From Streptomyces geranii (GTDB taxonomy: Bacteria; Actinomycetota; Actinomycetes; Streptomycetales; Streptomycetaceae), in assembly GCF_002954775.1 (NCBI RefSeq), contig NZ_PJME01000046.1:1-64000 (forward strand): DNA of 64,000 nucleotides, given 5' to 3'. The notes beneath the pieces are model-generated. The model had not been told where the DNA came from. It was given only the letters and a program-made list of their open reading frames with translations, and did no database searches. Below are positions 1 to 8,550 of this stretch, one piece after another. Position numbers and translations under genes: made by a program. Within the stretch, counting starts at the first letter, position 1, and every line of letters starts with the position of its first letter.

Positions 1-2
1 AA

Positions 3-320
3 TGGCTCGCCTCCGGCAAACCCGTCTCCCTCGTCTGCCACGGACCCGCCGCACTCCTCGCCACCATCGGCCCCGACGGAACCTCCCCCTACACCGGCTA
101 CCGCCTGACCGGCCTCTCCAACGCCGAAGAGAAGCAGAACGGCCTCGCCGACCGCGCAAAATGGCTCCTCCAGGACCGCCTCGTCAACGAACTCGGCGCC
201 CACTACCAGGAGACCGAGCCCTTCACCCCGCACATCGAAGTCGACCGCACGCTCTTCACCGGCCAGAACCCGGGCTCGGCGGTCCCGTTGGCCAGGGAAC
301 TCGTAAAGGCGCTCGGCTGA
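3..320 (+). CDS. DJ-1/PfpI-like (class I glutamine amidotransferase fold) protein, 3' part
   Basis: The 5' end lies outside the window; 105 codons remain, read from base 3 to the TGA at 318-320. The visible peptide contains VCHGPAAL near its start. This is the nucleophile elbow of DJ-1/PfpI/Hsp31-type proteins, in which the Cys of CHGP is the reactive residue. It continues with GYRLTGLSNAEE and ends in QNPGSAVPLARELVKALG, the usual family C-terminus where a small-molecule channel is formed. Members act as glyoxalases, deglycases or chaperones, and which of these applies cannot be told from the fragment. An XRE/MmyB-type regulator follows 112 bp downstream on the same strand. Confidence 0.85.
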   Translation, partial: WLASGKPVSLVCHGPAALLATIGPDGTSPYTGYRLTGLSNAEEKQNGLADRAKWLLQDRLVNELGAHYQETEPFTPHIEVDRTLFTGQNPGSAVPLARELVKALG

Positions 321-432
321 CATTCCGGGTCACAGAGCCGCGCAGCGGCCCGGTACCCGCTCACAGCCCACCGGGCCGCCAGGTCGCCCCAACCCCAAAA
401 AGAAGCAGATACCCCGTGCGAGGCCGTAGACC

Positions 433-1302
433 ATGCAGCGCAACCCGCAGCTCAACGAGCTGGGTGAGTTCCTCAAGGCCCGCCGGGCCGAGCTCAGTCC
501 CTCCGATGTCGGCCTCCGAGGGGGACAACGACGACGGGTTTCCGGCCTGCGCCGAGAGGAAGTAGCCCTCCTCGCAGCCATCAGCACCGAGTACTACACG
601 CGCATCGAACAAGGCCGTCTCCAGGCCTCAGCGCCCCTCCTCGACGAAATCGCCCAGGTTCTGCGCCTCAACGACGACCAGCGCACCTACCTCTTCGAGC
701 TCGCCGCGAAACAGAGCGCACGACCCTCCACACCCGACCAACGCCAGCGCCTGGATCCACAACTCCAGCACCTGCTCGACGACCTCACCACCTCCCCCGC
801 CTTCGTCATCGGCCGACGCACCGACATCCTCGGCTGGAACCAACTCGCCGCCGCCCTCTGGACCGACTTCGGCACCTACCCCGAACCCGAACGCGTCTTC
901 GTCCGCCTGCTCTTCACCGAGCCCTGGATGCGCGAACTGTACGCCGACTGGGAAGAAGTCACCCGCCTGGCCATCGCCCAGCTACGCATGGAAAGCGCCC
1001 GCTACCCCGGCGACCAGAAACTCACCGCGCTGGTCCACGAACTCTCCGCCCGGGACACACAATTCCGCCAGCGGTGGACCGAACACGACGTCGCCGCACG
1101 CCTCCGAGGCACCAAGAAGCTGTGCCACACCGCCGTCGGCGACCTCACCCTCGACTGGGACACCCTCACCTGCGCCGTAGATCCCGACCAGCACATGATC
1201 GTCTGGACCGCCCCACCCGGCACCCCCACCCACGACGGACTCCGCCTCCTCGCCTCCTGGGTCGCCGACAGGAAACCGACGGCGTCGGGCACGGTCGGGT
1301 GA
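433..1302 (+). CDS. XRE-family regulator with MmyB-type ligand-binding domain
   Basis: 289 residues. An N-terminal helix-turn-helix (about residues 5-75) carries the family signature RRVSGLRREEVALLA followed by STEYYTRIEQGR. The C-terminal MmyB-like domain (about 105-270) has the conserved WNQLAAALWTDF and CHTAVGDLTLDWDTL segments and ends in PPGTPTHDGLRLLASW, matching the usual length of 270-300 residues. Such proteins are transcription factors that probably bind a lipid-like ligand and control adjacent redox enzymes. The quinone-oxidoreductase-like gene 214 bp downstream is the likely target here. The start at 433 is chosen because GAGG lies about 10 bases upstream. It is the most divergent of the complete MmyB-type proteins in the window. 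Confidence 0.9.
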   Translation: MQRNPQLNELGEFLKARRAELSPSDVGLRGGQRRRVSGLRREEVALLAAISTEYYTRIEQGRLQASAPLLDEIAQVLRLNDDQRTYLFELAAKQSARPSTPDQRQRLDPQLQHLLDDLTTSPAFVIGRRTDILGWNQLAAALWTDFGTYPEPERVFVRLLFTEPWMRELYADWEEVTRLAIAQLRMESARYPGDQKLTALVHELSARDTQFRQRWTEHDVAARLRGTKKLCHTAVGDLTLDWDTLTCAVDPDQHMIVWTAPPGTPTHDGLRLLASWVADRKPTASGTVG

Positions 1303-1516
1303 CGAAGGGCCGTACCGACGTGTGGACGCTGGGACCCCTGCGACATCGACATCGACATCGGCGTCCGTGCACCGGATGACGGTGTCACAGGGGGAAGGAT
1401 TCATCCCCCCACTGCGCGGATCCCGGCCAACAACCTTCCCCTTTTCCCGGTGCGCCCGAGGCGGGAGCGTCGGAGACCTCAAACGACGGTTTGCCGAGCA
1501 ACAAGGGAAAACACCC

Positions 1517-2449
1517 ATGAGAGCTGTAGGTTTCACGGAATTCGGTGGGCCGGAGGTACTCCAGGTCCTGGAGCTGCCGGTCCCCGAGACAGGCCCGGGC
1601 CAGATTCGCATCCGGGTGCACGCCGCCACTGTCAACGCGGTGGACGCTCTCCAGCGCGGCGGCTTCGCCGGGCGCCCCGACACCCCGATGCCCTTCGTTC
1701 CCGGTATGGAGGCCGCGGGCGTGGTCGACGAGATCGGCCCGGACACGGACACCGATCTGGACGTCGGCGACCGGGTGACGGCGATCGTGCTCGCGAGCGG
1801 AGCCGGCGGCGCCTATGCCGAGCAGGTCGTGGTCCCGACTGAATCCGTCGTCCGCGCTCCCGAAGGCACGACCGACGCACAGGCCGCGTCCCTCCCGATG
1901 AACGGTCTGACCGCCCGTCTGGCCCTGGACACCCTCGGCCTGGAACCCGGCCAGACCGTCGCGATCACCGGAGCGGCCGGCGCGGTGGGCGGCTACGCCG
2001 TTCAGCTCGCCAAGGCGGACGGGCTGAGGGTGGTGGCCGACGCCGCCGGGCAGGACGAGGCCTTGATCAAGGAACTGGGCGCCGACCTCGTGCTCCGTCG
2101 CGGTGCCGAGTATCCGGACCGGGTGCGCGGGGAGGTCCCGGAAGGGGTCGACGGTCTCATCGACGGAGCCGGGTTCGGTGCGCTCACCGCCCGGGCTGTC
2201 CGCGACGGCGGCCGGGTGGTCAGTCTGCGCGGATTCGACGGCCCCGGCGAACGGGAGGTCGTCTTCGAGCCGATCGTCGTGTTCACCTACGCCCGGGAGC
2301 AGGCCAAGCTCGACCGTCTCCGTCGCCAGGTCGAGGCAGGGGAGATCACTCTCAGGGTGGCGAGGACTCTTCCGGTGGAGCAGGCCGCCGAGGCGCATCG
2401 GCTGCTGGCCGCGGGCGGCCTCCGAGGCCGGGTGGTCCTCACTTTCTGA
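1517..2449 (+). CDS. NADP-dependent quinone oxidoreductase-like (zinc-free MDR) protein
   Basis: 310 residues, starting at the ATG preceded by AAGGGA. It has an N-terminal GroES-like domain (FTEFGGPEVLQVLELP, then PFVPGMEAAGVVDEIG) and a Rossmann domain with the dinucleotide motif ITGAAGAVGGYAVQLAK near residue 150. No structural-zinc cysteine cluster is present, so it belongs to the zinc-free quinone-oxidoreductase/zeta-crystallin branch of medium-chain dehydrogenases. These reduce quinones or enones with NADPH in the cytoplasm; the actual substrate is unknown. A longer in-frame opening extends upstream to 1322 but lacks family similarity and a ribosome-binding site. The upstream MmyB-type regulator may control it. 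Confidence 0.9.
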   Translation: MRAVGFTEFGGPEVLQVLELPVPETGPGQIRIRVHAATVNAVDALQRGGFAGRPDTPMPFVPGMEAAGVVDEIGPDTDTDLDVGDRVTAIVLASGAGGAYAEQVVVPTESVVRAPEGTTDAQAASLPMNGLTARLALDTLGLEPGQTVAITGAAGAVGGYAVQLAKADGLRVVADAAGQDEALIKELGADLVLRRGAEYPDRVRGEVPEGVDGLIDGAGFGALTARAVRDGGRVVSLRGFDGPGEREVVFEPIVVFTYAREQAKLDRLRRQVEAGEITLRVARTLPVEQAAEAHRLLAAGGLRGRVVLTF

Positions 2450-2832
2450 GCATTCCTGTGACGGCCGGTCGAGCGCGGCGGCCGGCCGCCATCCGGACCG
2501 AGGGGGGACCAGAGAACGATCCGGTGTACTGCGCGATGCGCTCGCGGCTCATGGGGTACGGGGTTCCGACATCGGCGGCCCGGATCGTCGGCCGCTGTAC
2601 AGGATCGGCCTGTTGGAGCCCGCTCACGGCCGACGGTCGGTCGTTTCGCCGCAGGCCGCCGGTAGCCGTCCCACCAGTCGGCACCTGCACATCGCGGCGA
2701 CCGTGTTCGACCGCCCACACGACCGCCGCTCAAGGAGACGATGCTTTCGGCACTGAGGCGGCGGGGCAGCGCGGCGCCGTAGGAGCCAGTGCACTCCCTT
2801 CCGGCTCGTCGCAACATGCCGAACGAGCGGAC
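2450..2832. other. intergenic stretch without recognisable gene
   Basis: No reading frame here gives a recognisable protein on either strand, and codon-position bias is poor. It lies between an intact oxidoreductase gene and an IS110 remnant, so it may hold further eroded insertion-sequence DNA. Confidence 0.5.
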
Positions 2833-3018
2833 TCAGGCGGCGAGTTGGCGATAGCTCTCGGTGGCAGCTGGAAAGGTGCGGCCGTCCAGGATGACGCCGA
2901 GGACGGTGAATACGGCTGCGGCGTGGACGTCCTTGTGGGGGTCCACGCCGAGCAGGATCTCCTCCGCGGCGTCGGCCTGGACTGGTGCCACTCCGGGCGG
3001 TGGTCGACAGATCAACAC
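2833..3018 (-). pseudogene. IS110-family transposase, N-terminal remnant
   Basis: The reading frame contains GVDPHKDVHAAAVFTVLG, the start of the DEDD-type (RuvC-like) catalytic domain of IS110 transposases. The D of GVDPHK is the first catalytic acid. Homology ends at SYRQLAA followed by a stop, about 50 residues into a protein normally near 400 residues long. It is a dead fragment and no terminal ends can be identified. It sits beside a truncated IS21 gene on the same strand, which implies successive insertions and deletions. Confidence 0.8.
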
Positions 3019-3045
3019 TCAGGGCACGAGGCCAGTCGTAGCGCG

Positions 3046-3560
3046 TCAGGCCACCGCTCGAAGCGGCACCTGATCATCCTCACAGTCGTAGCGGACCTTG
3101 CCCGTCGGGACGCCGCCCAGCACGCATAGAGCCTGGACGTGGCCCTCCAGGAACGCCTCCTGACCGCAGGAGGCGAAGACGCGGTGCACCGCCTTGCCCG
3201 ACCAGCACAGGCGCATCGCGAACAGGTAGCAGGTGACCAGCTCGCCGGCCAGGCGTACCTTCATGTCCCCGAAGTCGACCTCCGCCTCCGCCCCGGGCCG
3301 GTGGGTCTGCGGAATGAACGCGTTCACCGGTCCGCGGCCCGCCTCGGCTTTGGTCTGCGGACGCCTCTCGGCGACATAGGCCCGGACCCTCGGATAGGTG
3401 ACCCCCTCCGCCGCGTGCTCGTCGACCAGCCGGTCGAAGATCCGCTTGACGGTGTGCCGCTGCTTGCGCGGGGCGTCCAGGTCAACCCGCAGCATCTGGT
3501 CGATCAACGGCTTGTAGGCATCCAGCCGTGTCCCCGGGGCCACGGTCACTTCCAGAGCTC
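3046..3560 (-). pseudogene. IS21-family transposase IstA, internal remnant
   Basis: The frame carries IstA-type sequence: LDAPRKQRHTVKRIFDRLVDE, then EAEVDFGDMKVRLAGELV (start of the rve/DDE domain, with the first catalytic D in VDFGD), then SGKAVHRVFASCGQEAF and GGVPTGKVRYD. IstA is normally about 400-500 residues. Only the middle 150 or so are left; the N-terminal helix-turn-helix is absent and similarity stops after GKVRYD. No istB partner is present. Its 5' side borders the truncated amidohydrolase at 3675. Confidence 0.82.
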
Positions 3561-3674
3561 CGGCCACAAGCCCCCGGGCGTTGCCAGAACTCAGCAACAA
3601 TGCCCTCCGGGGAAACCGGGCGTTCCCCGCTCTGAGCAACAAGCGGTGTCAGCTCCCCCGTACAAAAGGCTGTC

Positions 3675-4718
3675 CGTCCCCCCGGACTCATCGACGCCCA
3701 CGTCCACCTCGCGTTCGACGCGGGACCGGACCCGGTGGAAACGCTGAAGAGGTCGGACGACTCCGAACTCCTCTCCGCGATGACCGACCGGGCTCATCAA
3801 CTGCTGCGCACGGGGGTCACGACGGTCCGCGATCTCGGGGACCGCGGTGGGCTCGCCGTACGGCTGCGTGACTCCATCGCGGCCGGGGACGTCGCGGGCC
3901 CGCGCATGCTCACCGCCACCGCTCCGCTCACCCTTCCGGGCGGGCACTGCTGGTTCTTCGGCGGCCAGGTGGGAGGCGAGCAGGCCATCCGGGACCTGGT
4001 CAGGCACAACGTCCGGCAGGGCGCGGACCTCATCAAGGTCATGGTCACCGGTGGCCATCTCACGCCGGGTGGATCCGCCATGTGGGAGTCCCAGTTCACC
4101 GAGGCGGAACTCGGCGCGGCGATCGACGAGGCCCGGCGCGCGGGCAAGGCAGTGGCCGCGCATGCCCACGGCACCGCGGGCATCGAGGCGTCGGTGGCCG
4201 CCGGGGTGGACACCATTGAGCACTGCACCTGGGCGAACGGCCGCGGTTTCGACGAGCCGGTCGAAACCGCCCGCACGATGGCCCAGCAGGGCGTCCACGT
4301 ATGCGCGGCCATCAGCGCGGACTGGCGCAACTACGCCACCAAGTACGGCGAGAGGATCGCCGGCCGCCTCCTCGGTCGCGTCCGTTGGCTCGACGAGCAG
4401 GGTGTCCGGCTGATCACAGGCACCGACGCTGGCATCCCCGATGCCCCGTTCGACGATTTCGCCGGGAGTCTGGAACTGTTCGAACACCTCGGGTTCTCCC
4501 GGGACCGGATCCTGGCTCTCGCCACGGCGGACACCGCGAGCGCGATCGGCCTGCGCGAACGCACCGGCCGCCTGGCACCCGGGCTCGATGCCGACGTCGT
4601 GGTCGTCGGCGACGACCCGCTGGAGAGCGTCGCGGCTCTGCGCGCCGTCGAGCTGGTCGCGGCCCGAGGCCGGCTGCACCACGCCGTCGGGGACCGGCAG
4701 ACCCGAACCGGTACCTGA
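3675..4718 (+). pseudogene. amidohydrolase-family protein, 5'-truncated beside IS remnant
   Basis: The in-frame peptide begins with PPGLIDAHVHL. The HxH is the first metal-binding motif of amidohydrolases and normally lies about 55-65 residues into the protein. The rest is intact: LIKVMVTGGH (Lys), AHAHGTAGIEASVAAGVDTIEH (two His ligands), LITGTDAGIPDAPF (catalytic Asp), and a C-terminus of the prolidase/imidazolonepropionase type. A TGA stops the frame just upstream of the break, and no start codon precedes the HxH in frame. The first possible start (GTG 3735) would remove this metal site. The break lies about 115 bp from IS21 sequence, consistent with insertion and deletion. Confidence 0.8.
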
Positions 4719-4877
4719 GGAAATCCGCGACTCCGCCGGCGCCATCACCGACACGGGTCATGGCTGGGAGGAGCGGGCCCCGTTCGGCAACACCCTTACA
4801 CCTGTTCGTCGATGGTGAGTCGGCGAGCAGCGCGGATGTCCCGAGCACGTCCGTGTGTGCGTGATCAAACGTCTGCT

Positions 4878-5762
4878 TCAGCGCCCTCCCCGCCAGGAGC
4901 AGGCTCGCACCCCCCTGACCGGTACGGAGACAGTGAGCACCGCGCCGGAAGCCGCGGTCGGGGACCTCACCCCGTACCTGGCCGTGGTGACGAAGAGGCG
5001 GCCGTAGTCAGGGTGCAGGCACACCGACGTGGGGTGCGGGGCCGGCACAGTCAGGGTTTGCAGTAGGCGGCCGTCGGGGTGGTACCGGCGCACCGCGCCC
5101 GTGCCCCACATCGCGACCCACAGGCAGCCCTCGTCGTCGACGGTCATTCCGTCGGGGCTGCCGTCCTCGTCGCGTAGTCGGGCGAAGGTCTCCAGATCGC
5201 TGGAGAGGTCGCCCGAGACGAGGTCTACCCGGCAGCGGAAAATGGTGCCGGCGGCCGTGTCGGCGAAATACATCGTCGTGCCGTCGGGGGTGAACGCCGG
5301 GCCGTTGGCGATGGTCAGGCCGTCGAGGACGCGTACGACCGTGCCATCGGCGTCCGTTCGGTAAAGCGAGCCCGCGCCAGCAGTGCCGTCGTACGCCATG
5401 CTGCCCGCCCAGAAGCGGCCGGCGGGATCGGCGACGCCGTCGTTCATCCGGCTGGGAACCGGCGTACGGTCCTCGGGGCGGTCCAGCCACTCCAGTGTGC
5501 CGTCGGCGGCGATCAGCACAATGCCGGTGCCCGCGGCGGCGATCCATGCGCCCGGCTGATCGGCCACCGGTGCGACGGCGCCCAACGGCACGTCCAGTCG
5601 GGCCAGTTCGCGCAGTACCCCGCCGGTGTCTTCGCGCAGTTCGAAGAGCCGGCCGCTGAGGATGTCGACGTACACATAGCGGCCGTCGAACCAGCGGCCT
5701 CCCTCGGCGAGTTCGTACCCTCCGTCCACGACGACGCGCGTCGCCGCTGCCGTTGGTGTCAT
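4878..5762 (-). CDS. SMP-30/gluconolactonase-family sugar lactonase
   Basis: 294 residues, ATG preceded by AGGAGA. It has a six-bladed beta-propeller signature: EGGRWFDGRYVYVDI with the N-terminal Glu metal ligand, PSRMNDGVADPAGRFWAGSM with the Asn/Asp ligands, and LTIANGPAFTPDGTTMYFADT, then DGMTVDDEGCLWVA with the last Asp ligand. The family opens sugar-acid lactones in the cytoplasm. As the last gene of the dehydrogenase-regulator-dehydratase-aldolase-kinase run it most likely hydrolyses galactono-1,4-lactone (or a related aldonolactone) to the acid used by the dehydratase at 7405. No signal peptide is seen. It starts 15 bp after the kinase gene. Confidence 0.9.
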   Translation of the reverse strand: MTPTAAATRVVVDGGYELAEGGRWFDGRYVYVDILSGRLFELREDTGGVLRELARLDVPLGAVAPVADQPGAWIAAAGTGIVLIAADGTLEWLDRPEDRTPVPSRMNDGVADPAGRFWAGSMAYDGTAGAGSLYRTDADGTVVRVLDGLTIANGPAFTPDGTTMYFADTAAGTIFRCRVDLVSGDLSSDLETFARLRDEDGSPDGMTVDDEGCLWVAMWGTGAVRRYHPDGRLLQTLTVPAPHPTSVCLHPDYGRLFVTTARYGVRSPTAASGAVLTVSVPVRGVRACSWRGGR

Positions 5763-5777
5763 GTTCCGTCTCCTGAG

Positions 5778-6746
5778 TCAGCGGATGGTCGTGCCCTCGG
5801 GCCGGTCGAGCAGGCCGAGTTCGTCCCGGGTCGGCAGGCCCTCCCAGTCGCCCCGGGTCGCGACGGCGAAAGCCGCCGTCGTGACGGCCCGGTGCAGTCG
5901 GGCGGGGACGTCCGCGCCGTCGAGGAGTCCGGACAGGTATCCGGCCACGAAGGCGTCGCCCGCCCCGACCAGATCTACCGCGTCAACTTCTCGCGCGGCG
6001 CGGTCGGTTGGTCCGTCGGCGGTGAAGACGGTCGCGCCCCGAGCGCCCCGCTTGACGACGACCTCCGCAACGCCTGCCGCCAGCAAGCTCCGCACGGTCT
6101 CGGACTCGCCCCCACCGGGCGCTGCTTCCTGCACCAGCGGCAGCTCGTCCTCGGAGGCGATGAGCAGGTCGATGTGCGCCAGCAGCGGGCGGAGGGCCTC
6201 GCGCGCCTGGTCCGAAGTCCACAGCCGGGAGCGGTGGTTGACGTCGAGGCATACGGTGATGCCTGCCGCGCGGGCTGCCGTGGCGGCGGCCAGGACTGAT
6301 TCGGCGGCCGACCCGCCGAGTGCCGGGGTGATGCCGGTCAGGTGCAGGATGCGGGTCCCGGGAGTCAGTGCGGGCAGGACGTCGGCCGGGGTGAGGGCCG
6401 AACCCGCCGAACCGGTGCGGTAGTAGTTGACGCGGGTGAGGGTGCCCAGGCGCGGTTCGGTCAGGAGCAGTCCCGTGGGTCGGCCGGTGTCGTCGGTGAC
6501 GGCGTATTCCGTGTCGACTCCCTCGGCGCGCAGCGTGCGCAGGACCAGTGCGCCGAGTTCGTCCGCACCGACGCGGCCAGCCCAGCGCACCCGGTGCCCC
6601 AGCCGGGCCAGTCCGATCGCGACGTTGGACTCGGCCCCGGCGACGGACAGTCCGAGGTCGCCGCCGAGCCGCAGTGCGCCCCGGGCCCGTAGCGCCGCCA
6701 TCGTCTCCCCGAAGGTCACCACGTCCGGCGCGGGCGGTGCCGTCAC
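5778..6746 (-). CDS. PfkB-family sugar kinase, probable 2-keto-3-deoxy-galactonate/gluconate kinase
   Basis: 322 residues, GTG start with GGAGGAG upstream; it overlaps the aldolase stop by 4 bp. Motifs are VTFGETMAAL at the N-terminus, AGAESNVAIGLARLG (PfkB signature 1), LDVNHRSRLW, and DLVGAGDAFVAGYLSGLL (PfkB signature 2; the Asp of GAGD is the catalytic base). The GET and N-R-LW pattern is typical of KDG kinases. It should phosphorylate the 2-keto-3-deoxy acid made by the dehydratase, giving the substrate of the adjacent aldolase. E. coli DgoK is from a different kinase family, so this would be a non-orthologous replacement. Whether the sugar acid is the galacto or gluco epimer cannot be decided from sequence. 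Confidence 0.88.
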   Translation of the reverse strand: MTAPPAPDVVTFGETMAALRARGALRLGGDLGLSVAGAESNVAIGLARLGHRVRWAGRVGADELGALVLRTLRAEGVDTEYAVTDDTGRPTGLLLTEPRLGTLTRVNYYRTGSAGSALTPADVLPALTPGTRILHLTGITPALGGSAAESVLAAATAARAAGITVCLDVNHRSRLWTSDQAREALRPLLAHIDLLIASEDELPLVQEAAPGGGESETVRSLLAAGVAEVVVKRGARGATVFTADGPTDRAAREVDAVDLVGAGDAFVAGYLSGLLDGADVPARLHRAVTTAAFAVATRGDWEGLPTRDELGLLDRPEGTTIR

Positions 6747-7363
6747 TGCGACTCCTCCGCCGCCACCTTGCGGAACTCGGCCGCGCGAACGCGCAGTTGC
6801 TCCAGGTCGCCGCCGTCCGCCGCGTCCCCGATCAGGGGTGAGCCGACGCCGACGGCGAGGGCGCCCCGGTCCAGATAGTCGCGGGCCGCCCGCGCGTCGA
6901 CCCCGCCGACCGGCACGAAGGGCACCTCGGGGAACGGGTCGCGCAGCGCCCGTAGATAGCCGGGGCCGCCCAGCGAACCGGGGAAGAGCTTGATGGCGTC
7001 AGCGCCCTGGGCGAGGGCGGTCTCGATCTCGGTCGGGGTCAGGGCACCCATCAGCACCGGGACGCCGAACGCCGTGAGGCCCTCGACCACGGCGGGAGTG
7101 ACCAGGTACGACACACCGGCCTCCACGGCGCGTTCGGCGTCTGCGGCCGAGCGGACGGTGCCGGCGCCGAGGAGTGCGTCGGGGCCGAGTTCGGCGCGGG
7201 CCCGCCGGATGACGGTCAGGGCGTCCGTGGTGGTCAGCGAGACCTCGACGGCCGCGATGCCCTCCTCGGCGAGGGTGCGTACGGTGTTCAGGGCCGCGTC
7301 GGGGTCCTTGCCCCGGACGATCGCCAGCAGGCGGTGGGCGCGGAGCGATTCCACCAGGTTCAC
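6743..7363 (-). CDS. KDPG/KDPGal aldolase (class I, Eda/DgoA family)
   Basis: 206 residues from the GTG at 7363, which has GGAAGG nine bases upstream and places NLVESLRAHRLLAIVRG at the N-terminus as in homologues. An in-frame ATG at 7411 would add 16 residues but has no ribosome-binding site. Active-site features are IAAVEVSLTT (the Glu), GAGTV, and ADAIKLFPGSLGG (the Schiff-base Lys), then PVGGVDARAARDYLDRGA (phosphate site). It cleaves 2-keto-3-deoxy-6-phospho-sugar acids to pyruvate and glyceraldehyde-3-phosphate. It lies between the dehydratase and kinase genes with stop/start overlap on the kinase side, so the three are translationally linked. Confidence 0.92.
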   Translation of the reverse strand: MNLVESLRAHRLLAIVRGKDPDAALNTVRTLAEEGIAAVEVSLTTTDALTVIRRARAELGPDALLGAGTVRSAADAERAVEAGVSYLVTPAVVEGLTAFGVPVLMGALTPTEIETALAQGADAIKLFPGSLGGPGYLRALRDPFPEVPFVPVGGVDARAARDYLDRGALAVGVGSPLIGDAADGGDLEQLRVRAAEFRKVAAEESQ

Positions 7364-7404
7364 AGGAGCGGGCCTTCCTTGGGTGTTCGGTTCACGGGCG
7401 GCGG

Positions 7405-8550
7405 TCACCATTCGGTGAACGCCCCGTCGGCGCCCCGCCAGACAGGGTTGCGCCAGCGGTGTCCGACCTCGGCGGCGCGGCGTACCGCCTTCTCGTCGAT
7501 GTCGACGCCGAGCCCGGGAGCGGTGCTCGCGACGGCGTAGCCGTCCCGGAAGCGGAAGGGTTCGGGGTCCATCACGTACTCCAGCAGGTCGGCCCGCTGG
7601 TTGTAGTGGATGCCCATGCTCTGTTCCTGGATGAGGAAGTTCGGTACGGAGAAGGCGATCTGGAGGCTCGCGGCGAGGGCGATCGGGCCGAGGGGGCAGT
7701 GCGGGGCCATGGTGACGTCGTACGTCTCGGCCATGGCCGAGATGCGGCGGACCTCGGAGATGCCGCCGGCGTGCGACAGGTCGGGCTGGGCGACGGCGAT
7801 GCCGCTGGCCAGTACCTCGCGGAAGTCCCAGCGGGAGTAGAGGCGTTCGCCAGTGGCGAGGGGGATGCTGGTGGACTCCACCAGGCCGCGCAGGTTGGCC
7901 GAGTGCTCCGGCGCTACGGGTTCCTCGACGAACAGCGGGTGCAGCGGCTCCAGTCGGGACAGCAGGCGGCGTGCCATGGCGGTGGAGGCGCGGCCGTGGA
8001 AGTCGACGGCGATGTCCCGTTCGTCGCCGAGCACTTCGCGGACGGCCGCGACGCGTTCGACGACCTCGGCGGTGCGGGCGGGGGTGTCGATCGGGGCGAG
8101 TTCGGCCGAGGCGTTCATCTTGACTGCGGTGAAGCCCGCCTTCATCTGTTCCTCGGCCAACTCCGCGACGTCACTGGGGCGGTCGCCGCCGATCCAGGCG
8201 TACATGCGGACGCGGTCGCGTACCGGGCCGCCGAGGAGGCGGTGGACGGGGACGCCGTAGGTCTTGCCCGCGATGTCCCAGAGGGCCTGGTCGATGCCGG
8301 CGACCGCGCTGGAGAGGATGGGGCCGCCCCGGTAGAAGCCGCCCTTGGTGAGTACCTGCCAGTGGTCCTCGATGCGCAGCGGGTCCCGGCCCACCAGGTA
8401 GTCGGCGAGTTCGTGGACCGCGGCGCGTACGGTCTCGGCGCGGCCCTCGACGACGGGTTCGCCCCAGCCGGTGATCCCCTCGTCGGTGGCGACGCGCAGG
8501 AACAGCCAGCGCGGGGCCACCAGGAACGTCTCAAGTCCGGTTATCTTCAA
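7405..8550 (-). CDS. dgoD: D-galactonate dehydratase (enolase superfamily)
   Basis: 381 residues, essentially the length of E. coli DgoD. The start is an unusual TTG (8550) with GGAAGG close upstream, overlapping the GntR stop as TTGA. Mandelate-racemase-subgroup features are WDIAGKTYGVPVHRLLGG, the metal ligands in VDFHGR, FVEEP and TGERL, then DLSHAGG and the catalytic His in APHCPLGP, with IQEQSMGIHYN near the end. The DFHGR Asp/His pair and APHCP are characteristic of galactonate dehydratase. It converts D-galactonate to 2-keto-3-deoxygalactonate. With the adjacent kinase, aldolase and lactonase it forms the core of a galactose oxidation pathway. Related acid sugars (gluconate, fuconate) are less likely given the motif set. 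Confidence 0.9.
   Translation of the reverse strand: MKITGLETFLVAPRWLFLRVATDEGITGWGEPVVEGRAETVRAAVHELADYLVGRDPLRIEDHWQVLTKGGFYRGGPILSSAVAGIDQALWDIAGKTYGVPVHRLLGGPVRDRVRMYAWIGGDRPSDVAELAEEQMKAGFTAVKMNASAELAPIDTPARTAEVVERVAAVREVLGDERDIAVDFHGRASTAMARRLLSRLEPLHPLFVEEPVAPEHSANLRGLVESTSIPLATGERLYSRWDFREVLASGIAVAQPDLSHAGGISEVRRISAMAETYDVTMAPHCPLGPIALAASLQIAFSVPNFLIQEQSMGIHYNQRADLLEYVMDPEPFRFRDGYAVASTAPGLGVDIDEKAVRRAAEVGHRWRNPVWRGADGAFTEW

Noticed and set aside
1341..1364. Repeated CGACAT units suggesting a microsatellite or regulatory repeat
   Set aside because: Only three copies of a hexamer in a short gap; too little to call a functional repeat.
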